A stretch of 54,438 bases of DNA from the NCBI GenBank assembly GCA_003427395.1, contig BFEA01000058.1, positions 3,979,374 through 4,033,811 on the forward strand. The letters are read 5' to 3'. A program made the translations under genes and the position numbers. This DNA comes from Chara braunii. Lineage: Eukaryota > Streptophyta > Charophyceae > Charales > Characeae. Positions 21,473 to 33,713 of this stretch are shown here, one piece after another; within the stretch, counting starts at the first letter, position 1; each line of letters starts with the position of its first letter. The notes under the pieces are model-generated. The model saw only the letters and a list, made by a program, of their open reading frames with translations. It did no database searches and had not been told where the DNA came from.

Positions 21473-22302
21473 GAGTGACTGGCATCAGTGTGTGTGTGAG
21501 AGGGAGAAAGCGAGAGAGAGACGTTTGGTAACGCAACGGCGCGGCCAGCGCCCAAAGGGCTGATTTTTGTCACTGTACTCAACTATTCTCCCGACTCCCA
21601 AAGGCTTCAATACCCTTTTCTCTCACCTGGAGCAGACTCGCCTGATCCTGTTAATGCTTACTACCCCATNAGTATGTTCTGGCGAACCCCAAGCCACGTA
21701 ATGGGCAGAGGTTTCAGTTGAAAATTTCTCGGCCAAGAGATTTATAANCNACCATTGGTAAATACTGCACACGCGCCTGATTTCTGGCTGCTAGGGAACA
21801 TGTATGCTTCACTACCTGCAGGAGGGAACAAGGACATGTCGTCGGGGCGACTTGGCTGACCAGCGAGGAATCCTCCTCGTCGATTGGCATGCTGATATCT
21901 GCCCCCAAATCCCTCATTGATAGAGTGGACATTATTATTATTATTTTTTTTTTAATTCAATTAATGCTTGCTCGTCTTCTCTGTTTGTTTTGCAGCCGTT
22001 ATGTTTGACCAGCATTGAACCTTTCTGAAGCTTAGGGGGTAGAACCCTTGTGGTTCGTCCAAGCTTAAGATCTGAGCTCACCCAAGGGACGCGAGTGGTT
22101 TGATTGGGTAGGCCAATTTGTTTCTTTTCGTGACAGAGTAATGATATTGAATTTCCCCGGAGTACGGGGAGTGGCAAGTGGTTCACATAAGATACCCTGC
22201 TGATCGTCGAAGACCTCGGAGGCGGGCGCGGCAAGTGACAGGCGCCATTGCCCTTGGCTTCGGCGAATGGTAGGCGACCCTTCCCCGACTTTCCTCACAG
22301 CA
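21473..22302. other. Unassigned stretch upstream of the LINE
   Basis: May contain LINE 5' sequence, but no ORF1 or RNA-binding motif is visible. Isolated N bases at about 21670 and 21748-21750. Confidence 0.35.
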
Positions 22303-22416
22303 TCTCGTGGCTTTTCATTTATTTTTCAGAAAATGAATCCAGACACCCCAGGCTATACCTGGTTTGGTCCCCAGGTGTCCAGTTCGTGGACAGACCCCAG
22401 AAGAAGTCTACACTTC
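22303..22416 (+). repeat. Extra copy of the LINE endonuclease C-terminal segment
   Basis: About 110 bp reading MNPDTPGYTWFGPQ is repeated 832 bp downstream at 23135-23248. In LINEs this segment lies near the end of the endonuclease, yet here it precedes the endonuclease start at 22617. So it is a rearranged or second-element copy. Confidence 0.8.
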
Positions 22417-22616
22417 TTCCTGGATCAGTCAAACTGCTCTGACGGACTTTGCTCTCTCTGAGCGGGTTCAAAGCTCAGTTGAAGAGACCATGGACTCTCA
22501 CTGAGCTCCCCACCCCAATAGAAGAGGAAGACAAGAGAAGAAAACTACCTATAGAGCAGTCTCGCCAGATCCTGGTACGAGGCGGTGCAGGAAAACGTCC
22601 TAATGGTATTGCCAAA

Positions 22617-23345
22617 CCGCATTAACATCGCTTGCTGGAATGTACGTGGTTTGGGTGAGACTACGAACAAGCACCACAATAGTAGGATTGTCAGACGGTG
22701 CCCGTCCCAAAAAGTACACATCCTGTGTGTTTAGGAGTTGAAGTTGGACCATAACAAAATATATGTTCCACTGTGCTGGAGGAGTGTTCCTCAGTTCTCG
22801 GCCCCAGCTAGTGGGACCAAGGGAGGTTGAGGGATATTTTTTTCAAAAAGACCTTCAAGTTGATATAATCGATAAATTCGCAGATCCACAAGGCCGTTTT
22901 GTATGGGTAAATTTTGTTGTGGGGCAAAAGGATTGGGCCATCATGTCCATATACGCACCCGTAACTTATAAAGAAATAACTTTAAAAAAAAATAAAAAAA
23001 TTGCCAAGTTATATACCAGACACAAAGAATTTGCTGATAATAGCAGATTGGAATACCGTCCTTCTACCGGGACTAGACTCTCCTGAAATCATACCTACCA
23101 GGTGTGACACCAACTGTTAGTGGAATTCATAGTGTCTCGGGGTTTTTTATTTATTTTTCACGAAATGAATCCAGACACCCCAGGTTATACATGGTTTGGT
23201 CCCCAGGTGTCCAGTTCATGGATAGACCCCAAAATAAGTATGAACTTCTTCCTAGCGAGAGAAGTTTTTGTGAAAGGTGTGTAAGTACAGACACCCAAGT
23301 TTTATATCTATCTGACCACTAACCACTGCTTGCATATTTTATTGC
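22617..23345 (+). pseudogene. LINE endonuclease domain, frameshifted
   Basis: L1-type LINEs nick target DNA with an APE-like endonuclease. NINIACWNVRGLGET-like reading at about 22620-22665 is the first catalytic block (N...WN(V/I)RG). YFFQKDLQVDIID...GRFVWVNF...IMSIYAP at 22830-22970 is the middle. DWNTVLLPG near 23050 is the (G/A)DWN block in another frame. NPDTPGYTWFGPQ...SWIDP at 23170-23235 and a late SDH-like LTTNH near 23315 complete the order. At least three frameshifts and one in-frame stop kill it. Confidence 0.85.
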
Positions 23346-23717
23346 CAATCGCAACATAAACAGACATAAGAGTCCCTTTCGTTTTAACGCATCTCACCTT
23401 CAAGACTCAGGAATTACCGAATGGGTCAAGAAACACATGAACAGGTGGCATAATGCCAATGTTTTTTTTTTTAAAGATGACCAACAATGGGTCGCTGTCG
23501 ACCTAAGAATGATCCAAGCAGTGTTGGATGTCTTCTCACAAATCAAAGTTGAAAACCATATTTTCAAAGAAAAATAGATAAAAAATAAAATATTGGAAGC
23601 AAAATCCTACCTGGTAAAGATGCCTACTCAAACTTTTATTGGTCTAAGGTGAGAAAAATGCACCTACAAGAGTTAGAAAAATTGGATATTCAACCTCAAG
23701 AACAATGACTGGAGTGG
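23346..23717 (+). pseudogene. LINE linker between endonuclease and reverse transcriptase
   Basis: Continues the LINE coding strand with Lys-rich broken frames (for example FRFNASHLQDSG near 23380), as in the spacer of L1-type ORF2 proteins. No separate function is suggested. Confidence 0.55.
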
Positions 23718-25330
23718 TTGAAAATCCGTGGTATCATGGGGTTTGACAGAATATATAAAATAACTTTCAGATCTCCTTTCGCTATGAATTCCAGACCTAT
23801 GTTACGAGAACTATCTCATCCCTTCTACAGTCATAGGTCGTTGACCATAACAACCCTAGACATGCGGTCCTATGCTGCAGATTACTTTAAGGAGATCCTT
23901 ACAACTCATTTACCCGGTGGGGGATTCGATATAAACCTCTCATCTAACTCGGCTTTATCTAACCGCTCCAATATCAGTCTCGCAGGTCATGCCAGACTTG
24001 AATTGGACAGGCCTCTCACACTGGATAAACTTAGATTTGCAGCAGGGCAGATGACACTTAGTAAATGCCCAGGCTTGGACGGCCTCCCGGTAGAATTGTT
24101 TACGATCACTTGGGAGGTCGTGGGCCCCTTCCTGTTATAGATTTACAACGGTCATCTAGAAGGTAAACACCTACCACCTAGTTGGGTGGAAGACATCATC
24201 ACCTTGTTGTACAAAAAAAGTGATAAAAGGGACATACACAACTGTCATTCAATATATTTCCTAAATGTAGCATACAAAATCCGAGCAAAATCGTTAGCCC
24301 TAAGGCTTGCCAAGTACTTACCACAGATAACTGGATGCGGACAATGTGCATTTGTCACGGACCGGTTTATATTTGAAAATATTTTGACAATTATCCAAAC
24401 ACGAGAAATCATCAGCATGGAAAAAAATAGAAGATGCAGTTATCCTCATAGATTTAGAAAAAACATACGACAAAGTAGGATGGGCATCTGTGGCCCCACT
24501 TTAAAATGCATGAACTTTCGGATCTCCTTTTGCAGATGGGTCAAAATAATATATTATAATTATACAGCAGTGGTAAAAGTAAATGAGAGGATTTCACCAA
24601 ATTTTTCACTCACTAGGTGTTTGAGATAAGGATGTCATCTTGCTCCTTTACTTTTTATGGTACAGTTGGAAGTCTTTCTAGACAACATCCGTCATAATGA
24701 GACTATAGTGGGCCATAAGGTTTCTCCTTCACTACACTGAAAATATAGCGCCATAGCGGATGACCTCACAATGGCTAGCTCTAACATTAAGGAATCCCTA
24801 GATAAAATCCACAAAGTTATAGGAAATTACTGTCTTTTATCTGAGGCATCAATCAACTAGTCCAAATCTACATTCCTTCTTCTAGAACCATTTCAGTTGG
24901 CAGCAGACTGTGTAATGCAACAGGTCCCGACCCAAAATTCAGAATGATTACTCAACGTTCAGGTTTCTTTATTAGATGTCGTTGTTACACAAGATCTCTT
25001 ACTAACTCCCAAGGTGTTAGCTTGTATATCCAATTGGGAGAAAACGTAGTCCCTTCCCCTATTTGAACGAGCCCTGGTTCTTTCCTCATCAACCTTTTCT
25101 ATTTATCATTCCCCTGTATTGTTCATCTTCTGGGCGATGTCGCCTTTAATACAATAAAAAGAGTTGCAGCCAAAATAGCATAGATTCATGCCTAACGTAG
25201 CCTGGGATATAATCCAAGCTGAAAGAGATCAAGGGTGCTAGGAATCGTGGATCCCAAGTTGCAAAACAACGTTAGTCACGGTCTCAAAATGGTCATTCAA
25301 AGGCATGATGGAACAACAAAAACAAGTTTG
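23718..25330 (+). pseudogene. LINE reverse transcriptase domain, frameshifted
   Basis: The motifs are in order. 24046-24100 reads KCPGLDGLPVELF (block 0). 24205 reads LLYKKSDKRD and 24350 FVTDRFIFENIL (block 2a). 24437-24485 reads AVILIDLEKTYDKVGW (motif A with its first Asp). 24617-24655 reads LRQGCHLAPLLF (motif B). 24756-24781 reads ADDLTMAS (motif C, the catalytic Asp pair kept). 25050-25090 reads SLPLFERALVLSS (thumb). Each block lies in a different frame from at least one neighbour and several stops intervene, so no enzyme can be made. The catalytic residues themselves survive, suggesting decay by indels after a once active insertion. Confidence 0.9.
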
Positions 25331-26700
25331 AAAAATATTAGTGAAATATATTTTAGGATCTGAATGAGATCTAGTTTAACCGATGGATCTATGGAGATGC
25401 CTGCATGGCCTCTCCTTTGCAAAGAAAAACCCAAAAGCAGACTGTGGCAAAACCTGCTGTTTGCATGGAATAAGATCCGACCTACAATCCGAAAGTCGCC
25501 CGACACCAAGTCTGAAATTATTTTACAACCCTTGTTCCATAATCCACTAATTCTTCAAAACGATATTACACCCTTCTCGACCAATGATACCAAGGGTTGT
25601 TTCAAAACTTGGATGATTAGAGGTATTACCCAAATTAGGGACCGATGGGACTTCGCGCATGAAGATTGAATTACATACGAGAATTTGATAACAAAGTTAT
25701 CAAGGCTACACAATATCGCAAACAATATAACAAAATTAATTACTATTATTCCAACATCATGGAAAATATTATCGGAAAATCGTCATTTCAAATCTATACC
25801 ACCTAGCTCTAGAAAGAAGGAGAATAAAATGTTGTCTGGAGAATGGTTGCCCCCCATATACCATCAGGGTCTGGTTCAGGTTCAGGTTCTGGTTCAGGTT
25901 CGATAAAACGAAAAAATAATTTTGCGATGTAGGTAGAAAAACAAGTTCCTGTGCAGTCGAACCCTTCCTACGAGGGTGGAAAACACAACAGAGCAAAGGT
26001 AAATTCATACCTCTCTCACGATAGAAACAAAAAATAGGAGTGGCAGTTCAAAACGACCTCCTATAAAAGAAACCACTCAAGACAACAACTTCAAGATGGA
26101 TAGACAGACACCCGCTGTGTATCAAAGAAGAAAGACTACTAAGGTTGTGGAAACAATTAAAAAAACTTCCAGAACAGAAGATTGTGAGTATCCTTTGGTT
26201 ACAACCCCTAAATGTCATTGCCTTAACATAAGGGCTCACATCCAAAAGAATGGAAGTTCCTCAGGCCTGCTCGAGATGCAAATGGACATGAGAAACAACC
26301 ATGCACATCTGGGTATGATGTCCGTTTTCATTGAGAATCTTGCAATGGTGGAGAAAACACTGGGAAGCCTTCTCATCAGCAACCTTTCTATGGAATAACG
26401 TTTGGATTAAAACAGGGATCTCGCCTACCATAAACAATTATTCATCAGGATGAGGCTATGTCGGACAACTGGCATGGGGCATAGTCTTGTACTTCATCTA
26501 ACAATTTCGGAATACTGACATATTCAAAGGAGACCTGCCTGGAAGGGGCTAGATGCAGGCACAAATTCGAAGTCATTTAAGAATTACGATTCTAGTGGAC
26601 AGAAAGCGGAAAAACCCAATTTGGTTCTCATGGACATGGGGGCTGGGAAACAAGCTCGCTACTTTGGATGATCAACAAAAAATGGTTATGGGTCCTTTGT
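25331..26700 (+). pseudogene. LINE C-terminal region with zinc-binding motif
   Basis: Reads through PLFHNPLI and WMIRGITQIRDRWD (25540-25655), typical of the post-RT region. Then at about 26270-26330 a C-x2-C...ETTMHIW...CPFSL pattern matches the reverse-transcriptase zinc-binding (zf-RVT) motif of plant L1 elements. Broken frames throughout. A short GGTTCAGGTTC repeat lies at 25866-25900. Confidence 0.75.
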
Positions 26701-27719
26701 TGTGTAAAAAGGTGTAAGTTGCATTAGTTGTAGAATCATGCATAGCTGGACTATGGGTGGTTCGTAAAGAGGCCAATGATACTGCCCCTGTTGGTTTGCC
26801 TATGGGACTAGGGGGTCCTGCATACTTGACAGTCACTAGGCTGAGAGGTCTTATAGGCATTAGGAAAGGTAGATGGTTACTTCGATACCTACAAGATGCT
26901 AGACCTGGTTTCCAACACTTTTCGAGTCTTCACAAACCTAAGTCGGGTAATGCTTTCGGTGTTTTCTGTTTTGCTATTTCGAGTAGACTATAGGGGTCCG
27001 TCCCCGAACAACCCTGTACTGTTATTCATGGTCGTTGGGTTCGGCGTGGTTCTGCTGGTGTGCTGAGTTGAGAGTGCGTTGGTGTGTGGGTGTGGCGTGT
27101 CTGCGGGATAATGTTTTCATACCGGGAATGAAGCTTGATCAACGTGTTAATGCACGATTGATCTTAGGTATGAAGACTTTGGTCATGATGTTGTTGACGA
27201 TGTCGTTTTAGGCGCTGACCTGTCGGAGGCCATTTTAGGCATTGATTTGTTGTGGGAGTCGAAAGACCGTGATGAGGATTAAGCCAACAAAGTTCTGTTG
27301 GAGGTCTTCTGGTTGGAGATGCTTTTGTTATGATTGAAGATCGAAGATCCTCGACGAGAGGAACGTAGTATGTAGTGAAGATGAAAGTCTTATCTAATAT
27401 TTGGCATGCATTGTTTGAGGCCTTTTAGGGTTAACTGTCGTTTTAGGGTTATTTCTGAAATTGTCTATTTCGTAGATTTGACGTTTGTGAGAGGAGTACT
27501 TTGATTTTTTTTGTGGTCCGTTATGTGATTGGTAAGATTTCGTTTTTCTTGTTTTGGCTTAGATCGTTTGAAGGATTTTTCTATTTTAGTCTACATGTTT
27601 TGTATAATTTTGTTTTGTAGGATTTCGTTTTCGTTTTTGTTACTCCTTATTTTTGTTCATGTGCTTCATTCTACTTTTTGGGTGTAGGATTTTCCCTTCC
27701 TCGATGTGTGCCCCTGTGT
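26701..27719 (+). mobile_element. Probable LINE 3' untranslated region, first part
   Basis: GT-rich, stop-rich sequence after the zinc motif, with no poly(A) before family A begins at 27720. Inferred to be continued at 33714. A 78-codon ORF (26757-26993) shows no domain I recognise. Confidence 0.5.
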
Positions 27720-28794
27720 TGTCGAGCGCATTGGTCCGACACCACACAAGGCCGCGCGGGATCCTCCTGGTCGCGCCATGCAGGAGTTGGTCTTATCCTC
27801 GTCACGAATACATAATGGAGCTTCCGCAAGCCGCTCCGGTCGAGTGCGCCAGCCATACCTCTCGCGAGCCCCTACGACAGGATAGGGCCTACTCGAGGCA
27901 CGACTTACCTCCACCTTACGGGAGTTGTCACCTCCCTTCGGTGGGCGTATCCCCGCCGAGCTACTAGTCCACAATACGAAAGTTAATCAGCTGCAATCGC
28001 AGAGGTGGACCAGCCGATGACGTTTCTCATTCGTTGTAGCATAGGGGGTAAGCGAGGTCCCACGCCTCTATCGAACCCACACGTGAACTGACATCTTGGG
28101 GGGCTGAGGTCCCAAGCGCGACTCGTCGCCGATCGACTAGGACGCATCTCACTCACCACGCGCATACCACTCTAAAGAACATAAAAGTAAAAACACGCAC
28201 TCATATGTATACACAAAACGACACAGATAGAACGACGCGACAACGTTCTTAGTCCCTTAGTAGACATGCCATAATTTTCCAGTGCCAAAAATTGGGTAGG
28301 AGTCGCGTGAGGAACTCAGTATAAAACCACGCGGATGCAAGGCTAAGTCATATCGATTAGCAATGCATGAATTTGCAAACAGTCGCAATGACGGCGTGCT
28401 ATGCAGTACCCATACTCATGAGGTCTTCGTTAATCTCGAGGGTCGACTAACACGGGTCTTGAGGGAATGATCTCTCGACGCTGGACAACCGCCAGGTGCG
28501 GTTGAGAACCACACCCTCTTCTGCACCCTGCGGAGAGTGGGTGGTACACAGGTTCATACTAGTGGTGGCAATCGTCTCTTATGACCCTGGAGACCAACTC
28601 CTTCACCTAGGGTCTGGGGAGATAGTCAAGGGGTTTGACTTTTACGGCTGCCACATACTACAACGTCCAACTATAAAAATTTTAAAAAACAAGGGATAAA
28701 AAGAGGATACCCCCCTCTTCTTTTAGCGCACGATCTGTTTAACCCTTATGCGTGGTCCCAGTAGGTCGTGCGAAACACTCAAGACATATTTATT

Positions 28795-28806
28795 TACATA
28801 TATATA
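28795..28806 (+). promoter_or_regulatory. TATA-like motif of family A, copy A1
   Basis: ACATATATATAG lies 1.08 kb from the element start and corresponds to the TATA-like stretch on the minus strand of copy A2 (53302-53317). Conservation at the same place in both copies supports a promoter role; unproven. Confidence 0.4.
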
Positions 28807-29489
28807 GAGAGGGTTATGCTTTGTGACCATCACTTCTCACGATCACAGTGGGACTCCTCTCAGCTATATGTATGTACATGATCGCAGACAGTCAAATCCA
28901 AAGTCCGAACCACCCAAACATACCTGCTATCACATCAAAGAGCCAACAAAAAGTTCATGCACTACACGGGGTCAACTTCAACCAATCTCTATACTCATAC
29001 CCCTCGCTTTAGCCATGCAAGCCCCAGCCTTTGTCCAACCAACCTTAATTAAATACCCAGTACCTTTGTTAAATGACCATTCAATAAAAGTCTGGGTGAA
29101 AACCTTAATAAAACAATAAAATCACCAGGCTAAAACCTTTTAGGTTGAGCATTGAGGGTGTATTACAGTTGAGTCTTAAACCAGCGAATCGGCAACCGAC
29201 TTGTTATCAATGATAAGAGAAGATGATCCTTGTAGGATCAAACTGAGTGTAGTCCTGATCTTGAATCAAACGATCAAGAGGACCTGTAATACAAACAACT
29301 CAATCCCCAGGCTAGATCTATAAGTCCATGGAGAATAATCTCCACATCACGATCCCACTCAAAATCTTCTTAATTAACTAAGCCTAAATCTACCTTTAAG
29401 TAAAGTGTCCAAAGAAAGGTAGATCCTGACAAGATCTCCTCTATACAGAGCGGATCGCCAGAATCGTCACCTGTCAAAATATATTCTAA

Positions 29490-30055
29490 CTCCTCTTAGA
29501 CTGAGAAAATTTCGGCAGCGCTTCCCATAGGAAAGTGTTTTTCCAGAATTTATATAAACTCAAAAGTAAAACCAAAATAATCTCTAATTTTAAGAAGGCT
29601 AAATTTTGTCTAACTTCTTGAATCAGTAAAAATTTGGGCAGCACTCCCTTTAGAAGGGAGACTTCCCAAATTTATACTAACTCAGATTCGAACTCAAAAG
29701 ATAAACTTGAGTTCAACTAAGACAAAATTCAACCAACTCCTTAGTTTTGCAAAAATTTCGGCAGCACTCCCTTCAGAAAAGTGTTATTCCAAAATTTATA
29801 CAAAGCTAAGTTCATAACTTGAAAATAACTTTGACTCTTCAAAGTCCAATTTTGTCTAACTCTCTGAATTAGTAAAAATATGGACAACACTCCCTTTAGA
29901 AAATGAGACTTTCCATATTTTTACTAAGTCATGTACAAACTTAGACAAGTCGAATCTTGAAAAACCAAAATTTGACTAATTTCTTGGATTTGTAAAAATT
30001 TTGGCAGTGCTTCTCGTAAAGAAAGTAGCTTGCCAAGATTTATACAAAGCTAAAT
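29490..30055 (+). repeat. 122-bp tandem array of family A, five copies
   Basis: The anchor GGCA(G)(C/T) recurs at 29514, 29637, 29760, 29882 and 30003 (steps 123, 123, 122, 121). Each unit reads AAAAATTT(C/G)GGCAGC followed by a variable spacer and a partly complementary CCAAATTTATA, so each monomer can form a short hairpin. Units differ at many positions, so this is an older array. Confidence 0.9.
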
Positions 30056-30070
30056 AAACAGCGACGAGAC

Positions 30071-30230
30071 CATTCATCTTAGAAACAATGTCTGGTCCTC
30101 GAAGTTTGCACAGTCAATACCCCATAGAAACAACAACCAGGTCATTCATCTTAGAAACAATAGCAACCAAGCCATTCGTCTTGGAAACACAGCAGTCAGG
30201 TCATTCATCTTAGAAACAATGCCTGACCCT
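30071..30230 (+). repeat. About 30-bp tandem repeat in family A1
   Basis: CATTC(A/G)TCTT(A/G)GAAACA occurs at 30071, 30143, 30173 and 30202. In copy A2 the matching place is filled by the unrelated 62-bp satellite at 50870-52110. Confidence 0.85.
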
Positions 30231-30493
30231 ATAAGACCCGTTCAAACACAAGCAAACCTGCCTTCCTCCCAACCTTCCCTCTGATGCAACCCCTTTTTTG
30301 CAATATGCTTTCAGACACTCAACAAAAACTGAAACTGAAATTGCACATGTGTTCTTTTTACTTAGTCTGATTTATGTCCTGAAAGTCAAACCCAAGCCAA
30401 AGGTAGGGGGCATACAGTATACTCAGTCAAACATAGCCTGGTGTACAGGTAGGGGTTGTAATTGGGTTTGTAAAGGGGGTCAGGAAGTTACCA

Positions 30494-30770
30494 CTCAGTT
30501 CCCTGCCTCCAGAACTCCTTCTGAGTTCTGGCGGAGCTCCCGCAATCGGTGGGGCGAACCTCCCACAGAGGCCTTGGCACAGATTACGGGTTGCTATCCC
30601 ACCGTCTGCCTTCCTCTCAGAACCAATAGACTAGACTTAAAGTGAGAAGGGCAGAAAGAGATAGGTTGAGACTCTCAGATCCAAGAGGGTTGCACTCAGA
30701 CTTGCGTGAGAGGGCCTTGAAATCTTAAAGCTCATGAGGGTCCCGCAATGATGGCAAAAAACGTAGCAGC
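30494..30770 (+). repeat. Best conserved block of family A
   Basis: Matches the reverse complement of 50640-50370 over nearly its whole length, including TTCCCTGCCTCCAGAAC, GAGCTCCCGCAATCGGTGGG and ACCAATAGACTAGACTTA, then a phrase reading QERALES in A2 and RERALKS in A1. The frame opens with ATG in A2 (near 50480, minus strand) and may be the start of a lost gag-like ORF. Confidence 0.8.
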
Positions 30771-32640
30771 TTGATCCAATCGACGTCAAGCTGTTGAACT
30801 CACCCCCCTGCCGTTCCTCCAATTCGCAGCAATAACCCCTCTTCGCAGTCTGACCGCTCCTCTAAGTCCCAATACTCCGCCTTGAATCAATCGTTGTTAC
30901 ACAGCACACCGAAGAGCAGGCAACTTCAAAACCCCCACCATACTATCGCGTGCACAACCCTTGCACATGGCTATAGGGTATTGTACCGGAGTACGATGCT
31001 AGTCTCAATACACCACCATACTGTGCGCAATAATGCACAGCAATTAGCAGCAGTTGCAACGTGCTGGTGCAGCTGGCACACGTAGCAGCAACTTTGATCG
31101 GCTCAGTAGCAAGCTTAACGCAGCTGTGAGCCCCCTTTGCAGCCACCCCTCCAAGCCACGACAGCAGCCTTTCTTGCAGTCCAACGACTCCCCTCTCACT
31201 ACGCCTTCGCCTCCCGAAGTGAAGCTGCAGCCGTATGGCGGTCTGCACAGTCGCAGCAGCGACTTCTCAAAGAATCGTCTGCGTAGTGACGGTAAGCGAC
31301 TAGAAGCAGTTACAACCTCCCTGCTGCAGCCAGTGTGGGTGGCAGTAAGCGAAGATGGCGCAATAACACTCTCACCGCAACAGTGAACTCACCTCTATAC
31401 AGGCAGCAGCGGGGGAAGTAGAGTCGAATGCTGAATACGCAGGCTACTGCCACGATCACTGGTAGGACCCGATCCAACGCACACACAAAAGACTTCAACA
31501 GCGATCGAAGGGATAAACGAGCCGAGCTAGATGAAGAGGTTCAGCTTGAGGTAGATGACGTCATGGTGCAGGCCACGCCGCCGCTGTTACCGACAGTACG
31601 AACTCCTCGGTTGGCCCCCTCGGTGCTCCAATCGTCAAACCGTATAAAAGTTCAGACTAGATCCCCCACCAGAATACGGAGTGTGCAACGTTGCTCCCCC
31701 CTCGCTACTCGTTGACGAACCCTTCGACCCCCTCGAACTCCTCTTAGCAAAAAAGAATCTGGTCGTAGCTCCGGCCAGATACTGGTGAGGTCAGACCAAC
31801 AACCTGGCTGTATTACTTCTCATCCGTGCAAAATGGGGCGAACTTTTCACTAGGACAAAGGAAAATACATAACAATAGGCAGACACCTCAGTCTGGTTTC
31901 ACAGGGTTCACTACCTTGTGTACGAATGAGGCGGAAGGACGCGGCTTCCACAAATAGGATAAGAAAAAACGAAATGAAACTTCATGCAAAAAAGAGCTAG
32001 GTACGTGCTCTCTCGTCCCCCTCCCGCTGCTTTGGCCACGTCCGTACGAGCCCCTGAGCCCGATCGTAGCAACGAGCAAGGCGCCAGCCGCTACACCAGG
32101 TACGTCTTCAATCCTTCGTGTCGCACCCCGCTACTCCCATCGATAGAATAATCAAACATCGACTGAATCTTTCGCTAGAGCACGGAAAGGTACACTGCCA
32201 ATTCCGAGTTCACCCCCCTCCCACACGCAGCATCTTACTAACGCAGCTCAAAATCTATCTACTAATTACTAAATCTGACTTCGCAATTAGGTTCGCCTCA
32301 GTCAAGAACCCCACGCCACCACCTTTTCATGCCCGATTCTATCAAGGGTCGGGCGAGTTTCACTAACTCCTCCCCTCTTCCACCATAGCTCCACACATCC
32401 TCTTTTTCGTACTAACTTCTATCACACTATCTTTTTAGCTAAAACTAGCTTTAAAATCGGTTTCGCCCGTCCTCAGAACCCTGGACCAACCCCTTCCCTT
32501 GCCCGGTCTCGTCGAGAAGCGGATAAGTTATTACTCCCGCTTCCTCGTCTTCCTTCGTCTCGCTCCTCGCGTCTCCGACACTAGGCCGATTGTGTTAACG
32601 TCGTTCCGGCCCTCTTGACACTGTGTTATCCGACAACACT
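30771..32640 (+). repeat. Variable interior of family A1
   Basis: 30860-31740 is CAGCAG-rich and Gln/Ser-coding in several frames. Only short phrases (for example GCAATAATGCACA near 31025) match A2. 32259-32400 and 32448-32590 are a diverged direct duplication about 190 bp apart, marked by (A/G)GTTTCGCC-like and AGAACCC phrases. No domain recognised. Confidence 0.5.
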
Positions 32641-33680
32641 CAAATGCCAGAGAAAAAAAAGAAAAGCGGTCTGTTGCCAGACCTCTCGCTGATTTATGTG
32701 CGTCATCCTTACGTAGGGGCCACGCGAATCTTCTCTGTATCGTTCCAATTTTAACAGATGTCCCGAAGGACTCACCTGTAGCAACGCCCGACTGCCCCTC
32801 GGAGCTTGAGCAGCAGCCTCAGGCTCGTCAAAATATTTGGTTTTGCTCATCAGGTGCCGTTATCTGGGCCCGCACATGGTGCACCCACTGTAGCAGGCCA
32901 GCGTCCCGATGATCGACCCTAGAACCTGCATCAGCCCCCGATGGTCCCAAGTGAAGGAGGAAATAAAATAACCACCAAACGCTAAAAATAAGTGGGGCAA
33001 CCGACGAAAAACAGGCCGCGGGACCCACAAACGTTCCCTTGGTCCTGCACAGCGGGCCCGCAATCGGACTCCCCTAACAAAAACTAAGGAGGATAGTCTC
33101 GCAGGACCCTCAACCCCTCAGCTTCTTCATAAAACACTCCTTTGCTCCTTCGTCGTCGCCCGCTGGCCTCGATCCCCGTACCTTCGTCTCAAAGGTCCAA
33201 TGACGTAACCTATAGGGCTAAGCCCAAGCCTAAGACCAGCGCGAGCGGAATCCCATATGAAACATTGCTGCATTATGCCCAAGGCTGAGAAAGCGGCCTG
33301 GTCCTCCTCCCTACCTGCGACCAAGCCCGACCGCTAGCCGTCAGCGCCGGCCTGCTCAAACTTTGCTACGGCAGCCACACGCGCCATTCGGCTCACCAAA
33401 ACCTATTGTCAGTCGGACATACTGGACAAAAGGCGGAGACTTTGATATCCCTACCTTAATCAGCAAATAGGGACCAGGCCAGCCGACTATGCTGGCCTCA
33501 CGAACAGTACAACGAAACGAAAGAAAAAAATCACACGCGCGCCTTAAAAATACGCGCCCACACACTCTCTATTCTAGTCAACCTCCCAGTCAATGTCAAC
33601 CACAGACTCAGTCACGCCTCACGCGGTATACTTAGACTGTAACCAAATTTACTTTGTATCATTTGCAAAAACCAAGGCGG

Positions 33681-33698
33681 ATACCCTTGCAAGGGTAT
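33681..33698. repeat. Terminal palindrome of family A1
   Basis: ATACCCTTGCAAGGGTAT is a perfect 18-bp palindrome 11 bp before the element end. Copy A2 has the same feature, enlarged, at 44671-44700. Confidence 0.85.
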
Positions 33699-33713
33699 TC
33701 GCGCCAACAGTGT

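Larger units (their letters stand above)
27720..33709 (+). mobile_element. Family A element, copy A1 (5990 bp)
   Basis: Defined by colinear similarity with 54299-44666 on the other strand: 27725-28150, 28390-28560, 28795-28806 (TATA), 29090-29240, 29490-30055 (122-bp array), 30494-30770, 32690-33230 and 33555-33705. It begins TGTCGAGCGC and ends CGCGCCAACA, with GTGT on both sides (27716-27719 and 33710-33713), as expected for a TG...CA retroelement and a 4-bp target duplication. The first bases and the complement of the last ones are weakly alike, so a DNA transposon is not excluded. No paired internal LTRs and no recognisable gag, pol or transposase. A large non-autonomous retroelement or a giant solo LTR are both open. 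Confidence 0.65.

Noticed and set aside
27720-33709. Helitron assignment for family A
   Set aside because: A subterminal hairpin exists, but there is no 5' TC or 3' CTRR and a 4-bp target duplication is visible.
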